A stretch of 64,000 bases of DNA, taken from positions 372,001 to 436,000 of the forward strand of contig NHNW01000046.1 of assembly GCA_002786025.1 (NCBI GenBank). The letters run 5' to 3'. The position numbers and the translations under genes are program-made. The DNA is from Zasmidium citrigriseum. Its lineage: Eukaryota > Ascomycota > Dothideomycetes > Mycosphaerellales > Mycosphaerellaceae. Shown in pieces: positions 10,123 through 22,089 of the stretch. Within the stretch, counting starts at the first letter, position 1; the number at the start of each line of letters is the position of its first letter. The notes below the pieces were generated by a model. It saw nothing but the letters and a program-made list of their open reading frames with translations, had not been told where the DNA came from and made no database searches.

Positions 10123-11670
10123 CTATTCCTCGTCACTGTCTTCTGAGCCTTCCTCCTCCTGTTCTGCGCCTACAGTCTCTTCGACTTCATCCTCACTGCT
10201 AACTTTGCCATTCATGACAAAGGCGCCCATACAAGTAATGCGATTACCCGTCTCATGCATTGCGATTAGACGTCCCACCTGTGCAGGCGACTTCTTGGCA
10301 TCCCCGGAGCCCATGGCAAGTTCATGTTCGGAAACGCCCCACAATCGAATAGCGCCATCACTGGAAGCAGTGACGACAATCCATTGTGCCACCGAGTCTT
10401 CATTCCGCGACAACTCCAGAATCTCGAAATCCTTGATTCGGCCCGTGACACCAGCTTCGCGTCCACCAACTTGCGCTATGCAAGGGATGGAGGGAAGCTT
10501 GCTATCTTCACTTTCGCCGATAGCATCCACGGCGAAGAATGAGATACGACCATCTTCCGTCGAAAGTGCAAACACGCTTCCTTCTGAGCTTGGCAGGGTC
10601 AAGAAGCGCATCTGGTGGATCTTTGAGAGTGGCGACGGTTCGATGATTGCTTTGGGTTGGCAGTCGACTCCGAAAAGGACGGCACCACGTTCGAATCCGA
10701 CCACAAAGTTTTCGCCCGTCTCGTCCCACAGCACTCTCCTTCCCTCGCCACTGGCATACTTGCCTTCACCGACCTGTGCGAGCAAGTCTCGGTCGAAGTT
10801 CAAGACTCCGGCCTTCTTCCCAGTCATCAAATTCCACAACCGCATCGACCTCTCCCCTCTTCCCACACTCAGCATCAACTTCTGCGAAGGATGAATCGCA
10901 AAGTCATTGATACCCGCAGGAATCTCGCCCGGTCCTGCCGTATCGCCAGAAGGCCGTCCTTGAGGCTTCGGGATGGGTGCTTTAATCGAGCTGAGCACCG
11001 TCCAGTCTCTCGTCCTCGAAATCGCAATGGTAGCATCTTCCGCAGCACTGAACAACTTCGTCTTGGTAGGGAAATGCAATTTGGTAATCGCGCGGTCGTG
11101 ATGCATCAAACTCCCCAAAGACTTATTCCTCGGGTTCTCGGCGGTTGCCGTTCCGGTGAGTGAAGGCATCCTTCCAACAGCATTCTTTGGTGGAGGGGCA
11201 GTTGAGAGGCTGTAGACGTTGATTCGCTCGTCCGAGGATCCTGTGGCGAGAAGACACTTCCCTGAGTCGTCTGATTGCTGCGAGATGGCAAGACAGCGGA
11301 TGGCGGAGGCGTGAGCGGCGAAGAGGAAGCTGTCTGAAAAGGTGACGTCTGAGGATTCTATTTCGGTGGGCTTTTGAGACTTGGGTTCCTGGTGCAGATT
11401 GGCTGAGGGGATTCTTGCTGCTAGGCCGTGGAGGACGCGTTCGTAGGAACCGGTGACGATTTGGATGTGGACAGGCTCGTCTGGTAGGCTCCCGTTGCTG
11501 CCTGCGGTGGCAGATGAGGAGACGGCAGAAGTTGGGGTGTGTTTGAGATGGTTTTGCTTAGTAGCAGGTTTTTGCTTGGAGGCGACTGCCTTGTCGGAGG
11601 CTGGTTTCTTGGAGGGTTTTGATTTTGAGGTAATATCTTCTCTCTTGCGCTTCCCGTTCACAGTGGCCAT
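10123..11670 (-). CDS. MAK11: WD40 ribosome-assembly protein MAK11 (PAK1IP1-like)
   Basis: Intronless, 515 aa from the ATG at 11670. The frame extends 41 codons upstream to another ATG, but the downstream one begins a typical basic nuclear N-terminus (MATVNGKRKRED). Lys/Ser-rich residues 1-50 precede IQIVTGSYERVLHGLAARIP, the diagnostic opening of Mak11. Then WD-like repeats follow: FAAHASAIRCLAIS, LLATGSSDERINVYSL, LHFPTKTKLFSAAEDATIAISRTRDWTVL, INDFAIHPSQKLMLSVGRGERSMRLWNLMTGK, and a late AIRLWGV. The tail is Glu/Asp-rich. Mak11 acts in 60S subunit maturation with Rlp24/Tif6-linked pre-ribosomes. It converges on lumazine synthase (141 bp between stops) and is divergent from EAF1. Confidence 0.9.
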   Translation of the reverse strand: MATVNGKRKREDITSKSKPSKKPASDKAVASKQKPATKQNHLKHTPTSAVSSSATAGSNGSLPDEPVHIQIVTGSYERVLHGLAARIPSANLHQEPKSQKPTEIESSDVTFSDSFLFAAHASAIRCLAISQQSDDSGKCLLATGSSDERINVYSLSTAPPPKNAVGRMPSLTGTATAENPRNKSLGSLMHHDRAITKLHFPTKTKLFSAAEDATIAISRTRDWTVLSSIKAPIPKPQGRPSGDTAGPGEIPAGINDFAIHPSQKLMLSVGRGERSMRLWNLMTGKKAGVLNFDRDLLAQVGEGKYASGEGRRVLWDETGENFVVGFERGAVLFGVDCQPKAIIEPSPLSKIHQMRFLTLPSSEGSVFALSTEDGRISFFAVDAIGESEDSKLPSIPCIAQVGGREAGVTGRIKDFEILELSRNEDSVAQWIVVTASSDGAIRLWGVSEHELAMGSGDAKKSPAQVGRLIAMHETGNRITCMGAFVMNGKVSSEDEVEETVGAEQEEEGSEDSDEE

Positions 11671-12030
11671 GGTTCCTGTATTGATGTATTGGGGGTATAG
11701 ATGTGGTGTGGTGAAGTTTTGGAGCTGTCTAAGTTCGAGTTCCAGAAAAGCGGCGGATGCACGGGCCGAGCCGGAGGTCTCTTTCAAGCCCAATCTTGCG
11801 GCAGATTAGCAGAACACCTCTCGCCTTCGCCTGCCTGCCTGCGCCTGTTGCTCTCGTCGCGATTTGACTGTCCAGCGAGCGTCGCCCAAAACACGCTCTG
11901 TCCCACGCAACCACCCATCAACCGCCCTTCTCCCTCCGAACACCCTCTCGCTCGCCTCTCTCGCGCCTTCGCGCTGCTATCTGTTGTTCTGGTGAATGAC
12001 AGATGCAGCGCTGCACTCGTCGAGCGACGC
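11671..12030. promoter_or_regulatory. Divergent promoter region, MAK11 / EAF1
   Basis: 360 bp shared by two divergent genes for ribosome assembly and chromatin. Strongly C/T-rich toward EAF1, as in fungal leaders. No specific factor site can be assigned with confidence. Confidence 0.45.
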
Positions 12031-15000
12031 ATGTCTATCGTCGATGGACTTAGAGGCGATGCATCCCAGAAGCGCGACCATGAGTTGAAGTACGTCCACC
12101 CACCACCCAAAATTTCCCAATTTTCGCGTCAATGTTTGACTGCATTGCGAGAGTGATTCTATGCAATTTTTTGGAATAAAATGCGACGAGAAGTGGTCGA
12201 TTTTGATGCTGATGCTGTCCCCAGATCCATATCGTCGAGCCATCGCGGTTTGCTGCGTGGCTTGTGGAGTGTGAACCAACTCCTCTACCACAACTCCAAC
12301 CTCGCCTCATTAATACATCCTGCACGCGATTCTGAGGACATCGGCGACGACGAAGCTCTATTCTTGAAAAAGAATGATATATCAAGGTCCGTGGTGGCGA
12401 TTTATTGTACTGATCCTTGTCTGACTAGTCCAGCGGCCGTCCCTTCGACCCATCCACTTTACCACCCGTACCACCAATAACTAATTCACAACAACATGAT
12501 GCTTCCATATATGCATCAAAACCCTCGTCTGGTCCCACTGAATCTAACCAGCAGGTCGACCACTCGAAAAATGTCGACGCGACCGCAGGAGATGGCGTCG
12601 AATCCCGTCCCATTCCCCAACTGGCTTCTTCCAAGTCGGCCACTGCTGTCGCGCCCAAGGAATTGACTCCCAATGTTTCTGCGGGCGATGCTCAGGCGAC
12701 TCGCTCGATTGCTGCGGCTCAGGATGCGACTGTGCAACCCGATGGACCGGATGTTGCGCCTGTCGAGACCGCACCGCCTTTACCTGAGGACGAGGCGCAT
12801 TTGACCGCATCTGAACAGCAAAAAGTTGACGACCAGGAACCCTCAAAGCCCGCAAAGGTCGTTCACTTACCGCCGGAGGATTTGCAGGAAGCAAGGTTGC
12901 GACAGCGCGAAGCAGACGAGGAACGTCGACGACAGTCAGATGCCGAGTCGAAGTCATCGCAACGTCTTGCTGCACCGCAGGCAGAGATTGCATCTAGTCC
13001 GTCATCTACTGTTGGTGCTTACTCGGCTGCAACTCCCGTGCCGCCTCAGGATTCACCGGATACCTCGCCAGACTCAGAGACTGCCCAAGTGGAAGTGCTG
13101 CCACCCAAGGACATTCGCCCATCTCCGGATGAGCAACGTCAGAAGGAAGAGCATGACCGATTGCTCGAGGCGCAGAAAGAGATTGCAAAGAAGGAGGCGC
13201 TGGGAGACGTGGGCCAGACACCAGATGAGCAACTGCGGTGGGAGGAGCGAGAGGCTGCAGCAAGAGAAGCTGAGGAACAGGCGGCACGAGAGGATGTTGG
13301 CGGTCCGGAACCAGACACCAAAGATGCGCGCGACTCGACGGAAGCGGAGCAGGCTGCTGAGAGCATGCAAGTGGACGATTCACTTGAAGAACCGCCTGCC
13401 GGAACGGCCCAGAACGAGCCGCACGTGAAGACGCCCGCCGCCGACGCAGTGAAGCAACCGAGCATCCAACCGGAGCCTAAAGATGACGCCGACTCGATCA
13501 CTGTCGCCCCTCGCGTGAAGACACCGAAGCCCGTTATTGACACTAAGCGGCCTGACGAGACAACGCATACGAGCTCTCGGCCTGAGAGAATGACGACTCG
13601 AGTCTCGTCAGGTGTGCTGCGACAGAAGTCGGTCTCTGAGATCCTCGGTCAGTCTCAGTCACCGCCGCCGACAGATTCACTGGGCCCCACCAAGGCAGCC
13701 ATGTCACCGGAACCTATTTCACCCCTCACACAGCGACATTCACAAGATTCTCCGAACATTCCACGGGCGCTCCCTATCCACACTACGAGGCCGTCCTCGC
13801 GACCGACCCAGCAACATGGGGCATCCAGTACATCGCGCCCTTCGCTTGAACAGTTGGATGCCCTTCGAGGCGCCGCTGAGGACCCCAATAAAGATTATCT
13901 GGAGCCGCTCTTTAGGATTCAAGCCCATGAAGCCCCCAACTCGAATACTAAGACTCTTCCTGAGTTGGTCAGGACGGGCACGAAAGCTCTGTCGACTGAC
14001 GATCATTTCACGGCACTTCATGAACGATTGGACTTTAGGATGCTCCGTCGCATCTATCAACTGCAAAATGCAAACAAATGGTCCTTGAGGCAAATGGAGA
14101 AGTGCCGGGAACCGGAGCCCCCAGTCACCCACCATGATGCAATGATGGAGGAGATGAAATGGATGCGACAAGACTTCAAGGCCGAGCGAAAGCTGAAGAA
14201 GAACGTGTGTGCGTTTCTTGCCCAGAAGTGTGCCGAGTGGGTCGCTTCCAGCCCGGAAGAGAGGAAGCTACTTCAAGTCAAGGTCAAATCGAGCAAGGCA
14301 AAGGTGCACGAGGACGCCGCGGATGCTGTACCCGAGTTGGAGCAAGCTGGAGATTCCGCCGCTGAGGATGACTTGGCGCCTGCGACCCCTCGAGGTACAT
14401 CCCCGTTGCCGGCCACGGTTGTGATAGCGCCTGAGTTCGCGGAGACCGTGGAAGAGCTACGAAAATCTGGCAAACTCCCCAAAGCTGTCGCCTCGTTACC
14501 TATTGTTGGCTTGCACCAGAAGGATGAGATCCGTCACGAGATCAAGCCGGTCACTTTGGTCTCGAAGTTCATCGAAGGAAAGGTTCTGCCTAAAACCAAT
14601 TTGGCACCCCGGAAACGTAGTCGATATGATTACGAAGACGAAGCAGAGACTCTGGAGGCCGAACCCAGTCGCAAGCGGATGCGCGATGAGATGCAGTTAC
14701 TACCGGAGAGCACCGAATGTGCACTCTTTCAGGACGAGAGCAAGCCGATTCGCGAGCGTTTGCATTCCAACAACGCGTTCAGGCCACCATCGGAGTTCAT
14801 TATGCCGGCTACCACATTCTACGAATTTAGGAATGGCTCACAGTGGATCCAGGAAGACGACCAAAAGCTTCGAAAACTTGCAAAGGAGTACTCGTTCAAC
14901 TGGTCACTCATCGCGGATGAGATGGCGCTGCCGACCAAGTTTAAGAGCTCTGCCGAACGTCGTACACCTTGGGAGTGCTTTGAGAGGTGGGTGGAGCTTG

Positions 15001-16724
15001 AATCGCTTCCAGCTGACATGCGGAAGACTGTCTACTTCAAGACTTGGTTTCAAAGGCTTCAGCAGAGTCAGGATGCTGCGGAGCGGAGATACCAGAGTCA
15101 AGTTGCCCACCTGCAGCAAGCGGCCGCGGCAAGTGGCGCTCCTGCACATGTGCCTCCTAGAAGGAGGACGATACCAACGCGCGTGGAGAAACGCAAGTCT
15201 TCAAGATACCTGTGGATGATTGATGGATTCCGCAAGCTGGCGAAGAAACGTGAGCAGCAGCAGTGGAAGCAAGCCGAGACTGCTCGCGCGGCCGCCCAGC
15301 GCAAATCTCAGACGGACTCGAATCCTGTCAACAACAAGACGGTCAGGATGACGCCGCAGGAATTTAGTAAGAAGCGACACGAACGCGACATGGCAATGCA
15401 AGAAGCACAGCGCCAGCATCGTGCGAAGCTGTTGGAAGCTCAGCAGCGTCAAATCGCTATGGCACGTCAGGCTCAGCAAGGCGGAATGCCGAACGGTGGC
15501 CCAGGTCAGCAACGTCCTCCGGGTGCCAATCCACCAGGACAGCAGGCCCAGATGGCCCAACAGCAAGCCAACGGCCAGCAAGTCGCCAATGTCAACGGCC
15601 AAGCTCAAGGGCAACAGCAGCAGGTCAGGCAAGCGGTGCCTGTGGCGCCTCAGCGCAATGGGCATCTCGCTCCACCTCAGGTCAATGGACAAGGCATGCC
15701 ACAGGCGCCAATGCAACCTCGATCGGGCATGCAACAGCAGCCCAACATGCAGCAAATGGCACAGGCCAATGCTCAGGGACGCAACTCCCAGTACGCCAAC
15801 CAGCAGCAATTTCAGATGGCGAACGGCAACATGCCCAGTCCGGGCGGCAATATGACCACTGCACAGCAGCTTCAGCAGAACCAAGCGTTGCTTGCGGCAT
15901 TCCACCAGCAACAGAGTGCGAACCAGCAAGGCCAGAACATGAACCAGAATGGTACAAATCAACAAATGTCTGCTTCGCCCAGCATGCCTCCTCCGCCAAC
16001 TCCCCACACTGGTCCTCAACAGTTGTCTTCTGGGCATGTTCCCCAGATCATCGCCATCCAGAATCAGCTTCGTGCCACCAACCCTAACCTCTCGGACGAC
16101 CAGTTGAAGGTCATGGCGACTCAACAGATGAAGGCACAATCGCAGTCGTCAAGTCAAACGAGACAGAGTGCCATGAACGCAGCTGCTGGCATTCCAAACC
16201 AAACCCACTCTGGCATGCAACAGCAATACGCTCAGAACCAGAACGCTTACCAGCGCAATGGCCAGATGCCAAATGGAATGAATGGGATGTACGTCAACGG
16301 CGATGGCAACAACCAACAAGCGAACATGAGTCCTGCCAATAACAGCAGTCCGTCGCAGCAACAGCAGCAAATGTACCAGCAGAAGCTGTGGCAGAGACAG
16401 CAGCTTCAGATGCAGCAGATGCAACAAATGCAAAGCCCGAACGCGCAACACGCGCAAGTCAACGGCAGCCCGAGCGTGTCCCACGCAAGCCCAAACATGA
16501 CGCCTGCGAGTCCGTCTATGCAATACAACCAGATGGGAGGCATGGGCACTCCGATGGCCGCGGGGATGGGCAATCAGCGTCCGCCGTCTCGAAGCAACAC
16601 GCCGCAAATGCAGCGACTTGGGAGCTCTGGCAGCGGCGTCCCGACGATGGGTAACGGCATGCAGAGCCCAGGTGCTCAGATGCAGGGCAGCCCACGTAAC
16701 ATGCAGGCTAGCATGGCTCGCTAG
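12031..16724 (+). CDS. EAF1: NuA4 scaffold subunit EAF1/VID21 (HSA and SANT domains)
   Basis: Three-exon model: 12031-12089, 12225-12386 and 12434-16724, with introns of 135 and 47 bp, giving about 1503 aa. Exon 1 supplies MSIVDGLRGDASQKRDHEL; exon 2 gives a helical stretch ending KKNDIS. Residues 80-600 are acidic and disordered, with a Glu/Arg-rich coiled-coil patch. The HSA domain (about 620-690) contains RLDFRMLRRIYQLQNANKWS and DFKAERKLKK; HSA domains bind actin and Arp4. The Myb/SANT domain (about 876-935) is recognisable from WIQEDDQKLRKLAKEYSFNWSLIADEM. The last 400 residues are Gln/Asn/Met-rich. Eaf1 assembles the NuA4 histone H4/H2A acetyltransferase. For intron 2 the CAG at 12433 is preferred over the TAG at 12428, because only the former keeps frame and a proper branch distance. 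Confidence 0.9.
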
Positions 16725-17378
16725 GAGGAGGAGGATGCGAAGCCGCAAGGCAACACTGACGAGTGTATATAGTTATGGAAAGATTGGAGGACGGATTGAT
16801 GATTTGACGTAGCGTTCTGCTCGGCGATAGCCTGGCGTTGAATATTGGAGACAGACAGGACTGCCACAGCAGGAGATACCACAGCAGCGCCTATGCCTTG
16901 GAGGAACAAGATGGCCTACGGGTCGGGCAGTAGGTAGAAGCGCACAAACCAATTCTTCATGAGCGATATAATTAAAGATCATCGCCGAGAAAGCACTTCA
17001 GAAAGCATCTTCATGAGATCTGATAACACTGTCAGATGTATCGTTTGGGATCGATAGGCCGGTGGTAGGCGAGACAGATGCTGAAGACCCCCTTAGATCA
17101 GGCCGAAAGCGGCAATGCGGCTGCAAGGCACACGCAGCTGCATGAAGTCATGGGTGGTGAATTGGTAAGGTGTTCTTTGTCACGAGCCGCACTTTTCAGC
17201 GCATCTGCTTTCGAATCCAGTTCTGCGAATTTCTGGCGGAGAGTAGTGTTGGACGAAGGATGATACGTGTTGCCATCTAGACTTCTAGCCACACCGCACC
17301 CCACCATTCACCCGGAGAATCGCCACGCCACGTTCGCGAGGGGATGATATAAGGCGCCCAGAGCCGCATTCCACCATC
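16725..17378. other. Intergenic region between EAF1 and the SERCA pump
   Basis: 654 bp holding the EAF1 3' end and the pump promoter. A GATATAAG element (17346-17353) lies only about 30 bp before the ATG, which would imply a very short leader if used. No gene is seen. Confidence 0.4.
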
Positions 17379-20300
17379 ATGGCACAATCCACCACCGCAC
17401 CGCCCGCCGACATGGAGGAGAAAGCCTTCACCAAGAGCAGGGATGAGGTGCTCAAGCATTTCAGCGTGACTGAAGACAAGGGTCTGTCCAGCAGCGAGGT
17501 CGAGCAGAGGAGGGCCAAGTACGGCAAGAATGGTGAGGAAGAAGACCATATGCATGTGAAGGCATGGCGCATGAACTGACAATGTCTATGCAGCTATTCC
17601 CGAAGACCCTCCCACCCCGCTATGGGAACTCGTACTCGAACAGTTCAAAGACCAGCTCGTCATCATCCTACTCGGCTCTGCTGCCATCTCTTTCGTCCTC
17701 GCGCTCTTTGAGGAGGAAGAGGGCTGGACCGCATTCGTCGATCCCGTCGTCATCCTCACCATCCTCATTCTCAACGCAGTCGTCGGTGTGAGCCAGGAAA
17801 GCTCGGCAGAAAAGGCCATCGCGGCCTTGCAAGAGTACAGCGCCAACACCGCCAAAGTCATCCGCGATGGCAGAATTCAGACCGTCAAGGCCGAAGAGCT
17901 GGTGCCCGGAGATATCGTCGATGTCGCGGTGGGAAACCAAGTCCCGGCCGATTGCAGACTTCTCAGCATCAACAGCAACAGCTTCCGCGTCGATCAGAGT
18001 ATTCTGACCGGCGAGAGTGAGAGTGTGGGCAAGGATACGCAGCCGGTGAAAGATGAGCAGGCTGTCAAGCAGGATCAGATCAATATGCTGTTCTCGGGCA
18101 CGACGGTCGTTACGGGACACGCCCATGCGATCGTTGTTCTGACCGGTTCGAACACGGCGATTGGAGACATCCACGAGAGCATCACGTCTCAGATCTCACA
18201 ACCCACCCCCCTGAAGGAGAAGCTGAACGATTTCGGCGACATGCTGGCGAAGGTCATTTCGGGAATCTGTATTCTGGTCTGGTTGATCAATATCGGGCAC
18301 TTCAACGATCCTTCGTTTGGGGGTTCCTGGGTCAAGGGTGCGATCTACTACCTCAAGATTGCGGTCTCGCTTGGCGTGGCTGCTATTCCAGAAGGTCTGG
18401 CTGTTGTCATTACCACTTGCTTGGCGCTGGGAACGAGGACCATGGCGAAGAAGAACGCGATCGTCCGAAGCTTGCCCTCTGTGGAGACTCTTGGAAGCTG
18501 CAGTGTGATCTGCTCTGACAAGACTGGCACTCTTACGACCAACCAGATGAGCGTCAACCGCATCGTCTACGTTAACGAAGCTCAGTCTGGACTTGACGAG
18601 TTGGAAGTCGAAGGCACCAACTTCGCACCTGAGGGAGCTGTTTCCAAGGCCGAGAAGGTGATCGAATGGCCGGCGGCAAGCTCCAAGACAATCGCGGAGA
18701 TGATCGAAGTGGCAGCTATCTGCAACGATGCTGAATTGGCATACGACAGTGAAAAAGGACTTTTCAACAACATTGGCGAACCAACCGAAGGCGCTTTGAG
18801 GACTCTTGTTGAAAAGGTCGGCACACCAGACCAGTCATACAATGCAAAGAGAGCGACTCTGCAGCCCGAACAGCGACGACACCTGGCGAGTAAGTACTAC
18901 GAGGACAAGGCGCACAAGCTTAGGACCTACGAATTCTCGAGAGACCGGAAGAGCATGTCTGTTCTTGTCAACAGTGGAAGCACTCAGAGACTACTGGTCA
19001 AGGGAGCACCGGAGTCGATCCTCGAGCGTTGCACTCACTGCTTGGTTGGCAGCGATGGCAAGCAAGTCAAGCTTACTGATAAACTGGCATCTGTCCTGCA
19101 AAAGGAGGTTGTCGACTTTGGCAACAGCGGACTCCGTGTGATCGCCCTCGCAAGCATCAACAACGTCACATCTCCCCTGGCTCAGAACGCGAAGACGACT
19201 AAGGAATATCAACAAATCGAACAAGGCATGACGCTTCTCGGTCTCGTTGGTATGCTTGATCCTCCTCGTCCAGAGGTCGCAGCAAGCATTGCCAAGTGCC
19301 GTTCAGCTGGAATCCGTGTGGTCGTCATCACTGGTGACAACCAGAACACGGCGGAGACCATCTGCAGACAGATTGGCGTTTTTGGCGAACACGAAGATAT
19401 CAAGGGCAAGAGCTTTACAGGACGACAGTTTGACGAACTCAGCGATGCAGACAAGCTCAAGGCAGCCAAGACGGCTTCTCTCTTTTCTCGAACGGAACCT
19501 GGACACAAATCGAAGCTTGTCGATCTTCTTCAATCCGCTGGAGAGGTTGTGGCCATGACTGGAGATGGTGTTAACGATGCGCCGGCGCTCAAGAAGAGTG
19601 ATATCGGTGTGGCCATGGGTACTGGAACCGACGTCGCCAAGCTCGCCGCCGATATGGTTCTCGCAGACGACAACTTCGCCACGATCGAGACGGCTGTCGA
19701 AGAAGGTCGCAGCATCTACAACAACACTCAGCAATTCATCCGGTACCTCATCTCCTCCAACATTGGCGAAGTCGTCTCGATCTTCTTGACGGCTGCTCTT
19801 GGCATGCCAGAGGCTTTGATCCCTGTTCAGCTTCTCTGGGTCAACCTGGTCACGGACGGACTTCCTGCCACCGCGCTCAGCTTCAACCCTAAGGACCACG
19901 ATGTGATGAAGCGACCACCGAGGAAGAGGGATGAGCCACTCGTTGGAGGATGGCTGTTCTTCCGATACATGGTGATTGGAACCTACGTCGGTTTGGCTAC
20001 TGTTGGTGGATATGCCTGGTGGTTCATGTTCTATGAGGGTGGTCCTCAAATCACATTCTGGCAACTGGTAAGTCTAAGCAATCCCTCTGCCATACAAGCA
20101 GGTGCTAACATTTCGCAGACCCACTTCCACCGCTGCTCCACCTCCTTCCCACAAATCGGCTGCGCCATGTTCTCCAACGACTCCGCTCGCACCGCCTCGA
20201 CCATCTCGCTCTCGATCCTAGTCGTCATCGAAATGCTCAACGCCATGAACGCCCTCTCATCTTCCGAATCCCTCCTCACGCTCCCACTCTGGAACAACAT

Positions 20301-20538
20301 GATCCTCGTCTACGCCATCACGCTCTCCATGGTGCTGCACTTCGCCCTGCTGTACACACCTGTACTGCAAGGTATCTTCGGCATCGTACCGCTCGGATGG
20401 CCCGAATGGCAGATTGTGCTCGCATGGAGCGCGCCGATTATCCTCATCGATGAGGTTCTGAAGTTCTTGGAGAGGAACTTCTTCATGGCTACGACGGAGG
20501 AGTTTAGGAAGACCTCGAAGGGGAAGAAGATGGATTGA
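17379..20538 (+). CDS. SERCA-type Ca2+-transporting P-type ATPase
   Basis: Three exons: 17379-17532, 17594-20067 and 20119-20538 (introns 61 and 51 bp), about 1015 aa, the usual SERCA length. It pumps Ca2+ from cytosol into ER or vacuolar stores. N-terminus [13 protein letters not shown] ([16 protein letters not shown]); actuator-domain LTGES; M4 VAAIPEGLA with its Ca2+-site Glu; phosphorylation site [10 protein letters not shown] (Asp near residue 359); hinge [22 protein letters not shown]6 [12 protein letters not shown] carrying further Ca2+ ligands. These fit SERCA rather than the PMR1 or PMC1 types. The second intron (GTAAGT, GCTAAC branch, CGCAG) is 51 bp, a multiple of three, with no in-frame stop, so an annotator could wrongly read through it and add 17 residues. 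Confidence 0.95.
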
Positions 20539-20799
20539 TTTGGATGATAGGTGTGGATTTTTTGAGATTAGATGTATAGAGTAGAGCCTACAAAAATCGC
20601 GAGAGCTCATTGAATAACTTGATTTTCTTCATGCTTTGGCTGAATATCTCTCATGTGCTGTGCCCATTCCTTTCCTGCTTTTGATGATCCTGTGTCCTGA
20701 TGCTAAATCCCTTTAAACGCCGATGGGTATCTCGTACAAATCATGTCTGGTGTCGTTTCTCCCGTCCTCTTCTCTCCTCTCCTTCGATCCCATCCCATC

Positions 20800-21339
20800 C
20801 TACTCAATCGCACTCTCCCCATTCCCATTCCCCTGCTCCGCCAACCTCTCCTTCTGCTCCTTCTTCAACCCCAACATCTCCTTCCCCTTCTCAACCGCAT
20901 TCCGAAAACTCCCCCTCCTCTCATTCCCACTCCCATTTACAGCCCCACCACTCAACGTCCTCTCCTTCCCATTCGTCGGCCTTTCTTTACTCGTCGCAGC
21001 CTTGCGCTCTTTACTCGCCTGCCTCTCACTCTTCCCGACCACAGTCATGTTCCCTTCGCCGCCCCGACCCCAGTGGTAGGTCCCTTGCATTTCGCGGCCG
21101 TGGTGCGCGGGGGCTTCGACGTCTTGGGCTTGGCGGGATTCGCTTGGATCGGTGGGGTTGTTTTTTGCCATGTTGCCTGTTCCGCCGCGCCCGGTTGTGT
21201 AGTGTTGGCCTTTGAGGGTGGGGGTTTGGAGGTCGTTGGCGGAGACTTCTTTTGAGGGGTTCGAGTTTATGTTTCCGGCGCCGCCGCGGCCGTGCGAGCG
21301 GGATTGGGGTTGGATTGTTGGGGAGTTGGTGGCGGACAT
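20800..21339 (-). CDS. DUF3602 / PAR32-like protein with GRGGxGN repeats
   Basis: Intronless, 179 aa from the ATG at 21339; the open frame extends 34 codons upstream but the later ATG starts the family-like MSATNSPTIQ. Three glycine-rich repeats mark the DUF3602 family: HGRGGAGNI, TGRGGTGNM and WGRGGEGNM, spaced about 30-40 residues. A Lys/Glu-rich helical tail follows. Yeast Par32 is a phosphorylated protein of this family that modulates ammonium transporters under TOR/Npr1 control; applying that role here is inference. Like lumazine synthase it switches from C-rich to G-rich codon thirds along its length. It is convergent with the SERCA gene (261 bp). Confidence 0.85.
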   Translation of the reverse strand: MSATNSPTIQPQSRSHGRGGAGNINSNPSKEVSANDLQTPTLKGQHYTTGRGGTGNMAKNNPTDPSESRQAQDVEAPAHHGREMQGTYHWGRGGEGNMTVVGKSERQASKERKAATSKERPTNGKERTLSGGAVNGSGNERRGSFRNAVEKGKEMLGLKKEQKERLAEQGNGNGESAIE

Positions 21340-22089
21340 TTTGGCAGTTGGGATTCTCGAAAGAATCGGTGCGGTGAGGGTTGTACGGTGTGTGGTGTCT
21401 TTTGTCGCGAGTGCTCTGCGGTGGAGGTTTCTCTCTTTCAAATTTCTTTGCTCAGAGGACGGAAGTAGCGATGAGGAATGCAGAGCACAGGAAGCAGAAG
21501 TCGGACCTTTTCAATGAAAGAAAGAAGAAAGACCAAGAGAAAAACAAGAAGACAAGACCGAAAGGATTTTCCACTCCTCGTGACCTCACCGGCGGCACGA
21601 CTCGTCTCGTTCCCCCTCGTGCCCAGAGCTTCTCGATCTACTCGGCGCAGACTCGCTCCAGCCGAAGTCTGTTTCTCTTACCTAACGGCTTCTGTCTCCG
21701 CAATGTCGTGTTCATTGCGACAAGATGGTGTGCTTGTGCAACAAAATGGTGTATAAAGGAGGTGAGAGGTGTAAGATCACATGTAAAGACGCTTTTTAGT
21801 TTGATATCGAGTGGGACGCATGGGAGGTTGATGTGAAGTGAATGTTAGATAGGGAACTTTGCTGTGATTGGCGGGATGGCCTGGAAGTGGGTCTGGAGGT
21901 GCATGGGGAGACGTGGGCTTCTGGATGCAGGAACGACTTCACCTCTTCATTGCACATTCATTTCACTGTATTCCTCTAGAATCGGAAGACACCTGTAGGC
22001 AGGATGAGATCGACAGGAGACTTGATGATGCCAGACTGAACCAAGGACGAGCTGACACCTGATCTCACCAATTTGCCATTGTCTTCGGC
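21340..22089. other. Intergenic region upstream of the PAR32-like gene
   Basis: 750 bp containing the promoter of the PAR32-like gene and the 3' end of the next minus-strand gene. A polypurine run (about 21517-21562, A/G with few C) reads as a polypyrimidine tract on the coding strand of the PAR32-like gene, a common fungal leader or promoter feature. No gene is seen. Confidence 0.4.

Noticed and set aside
15201..16139. 312-codon open frame on the minus strand inside EAF1
   Set aside because: It lies opposite the Gln-rich tail of EAF1; CAG/CAA repeats read as CTG/TTG on the other strand, giving a Leu/His-rich chance frame.
16149..16748. 199-codon minus-strand frame over the EAF1 3' end
   Set aside because: Same cause: Leu/His/Arg-rich shadow of the Gln/Met-rich coding strand, no motif.
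19303..20064. 253-codon minus-strand frame opposite the SERCA pump
   Set aside because: The coding strand carries conserved P-type ATPase motifs throughout; the opposite frame is a shadow.
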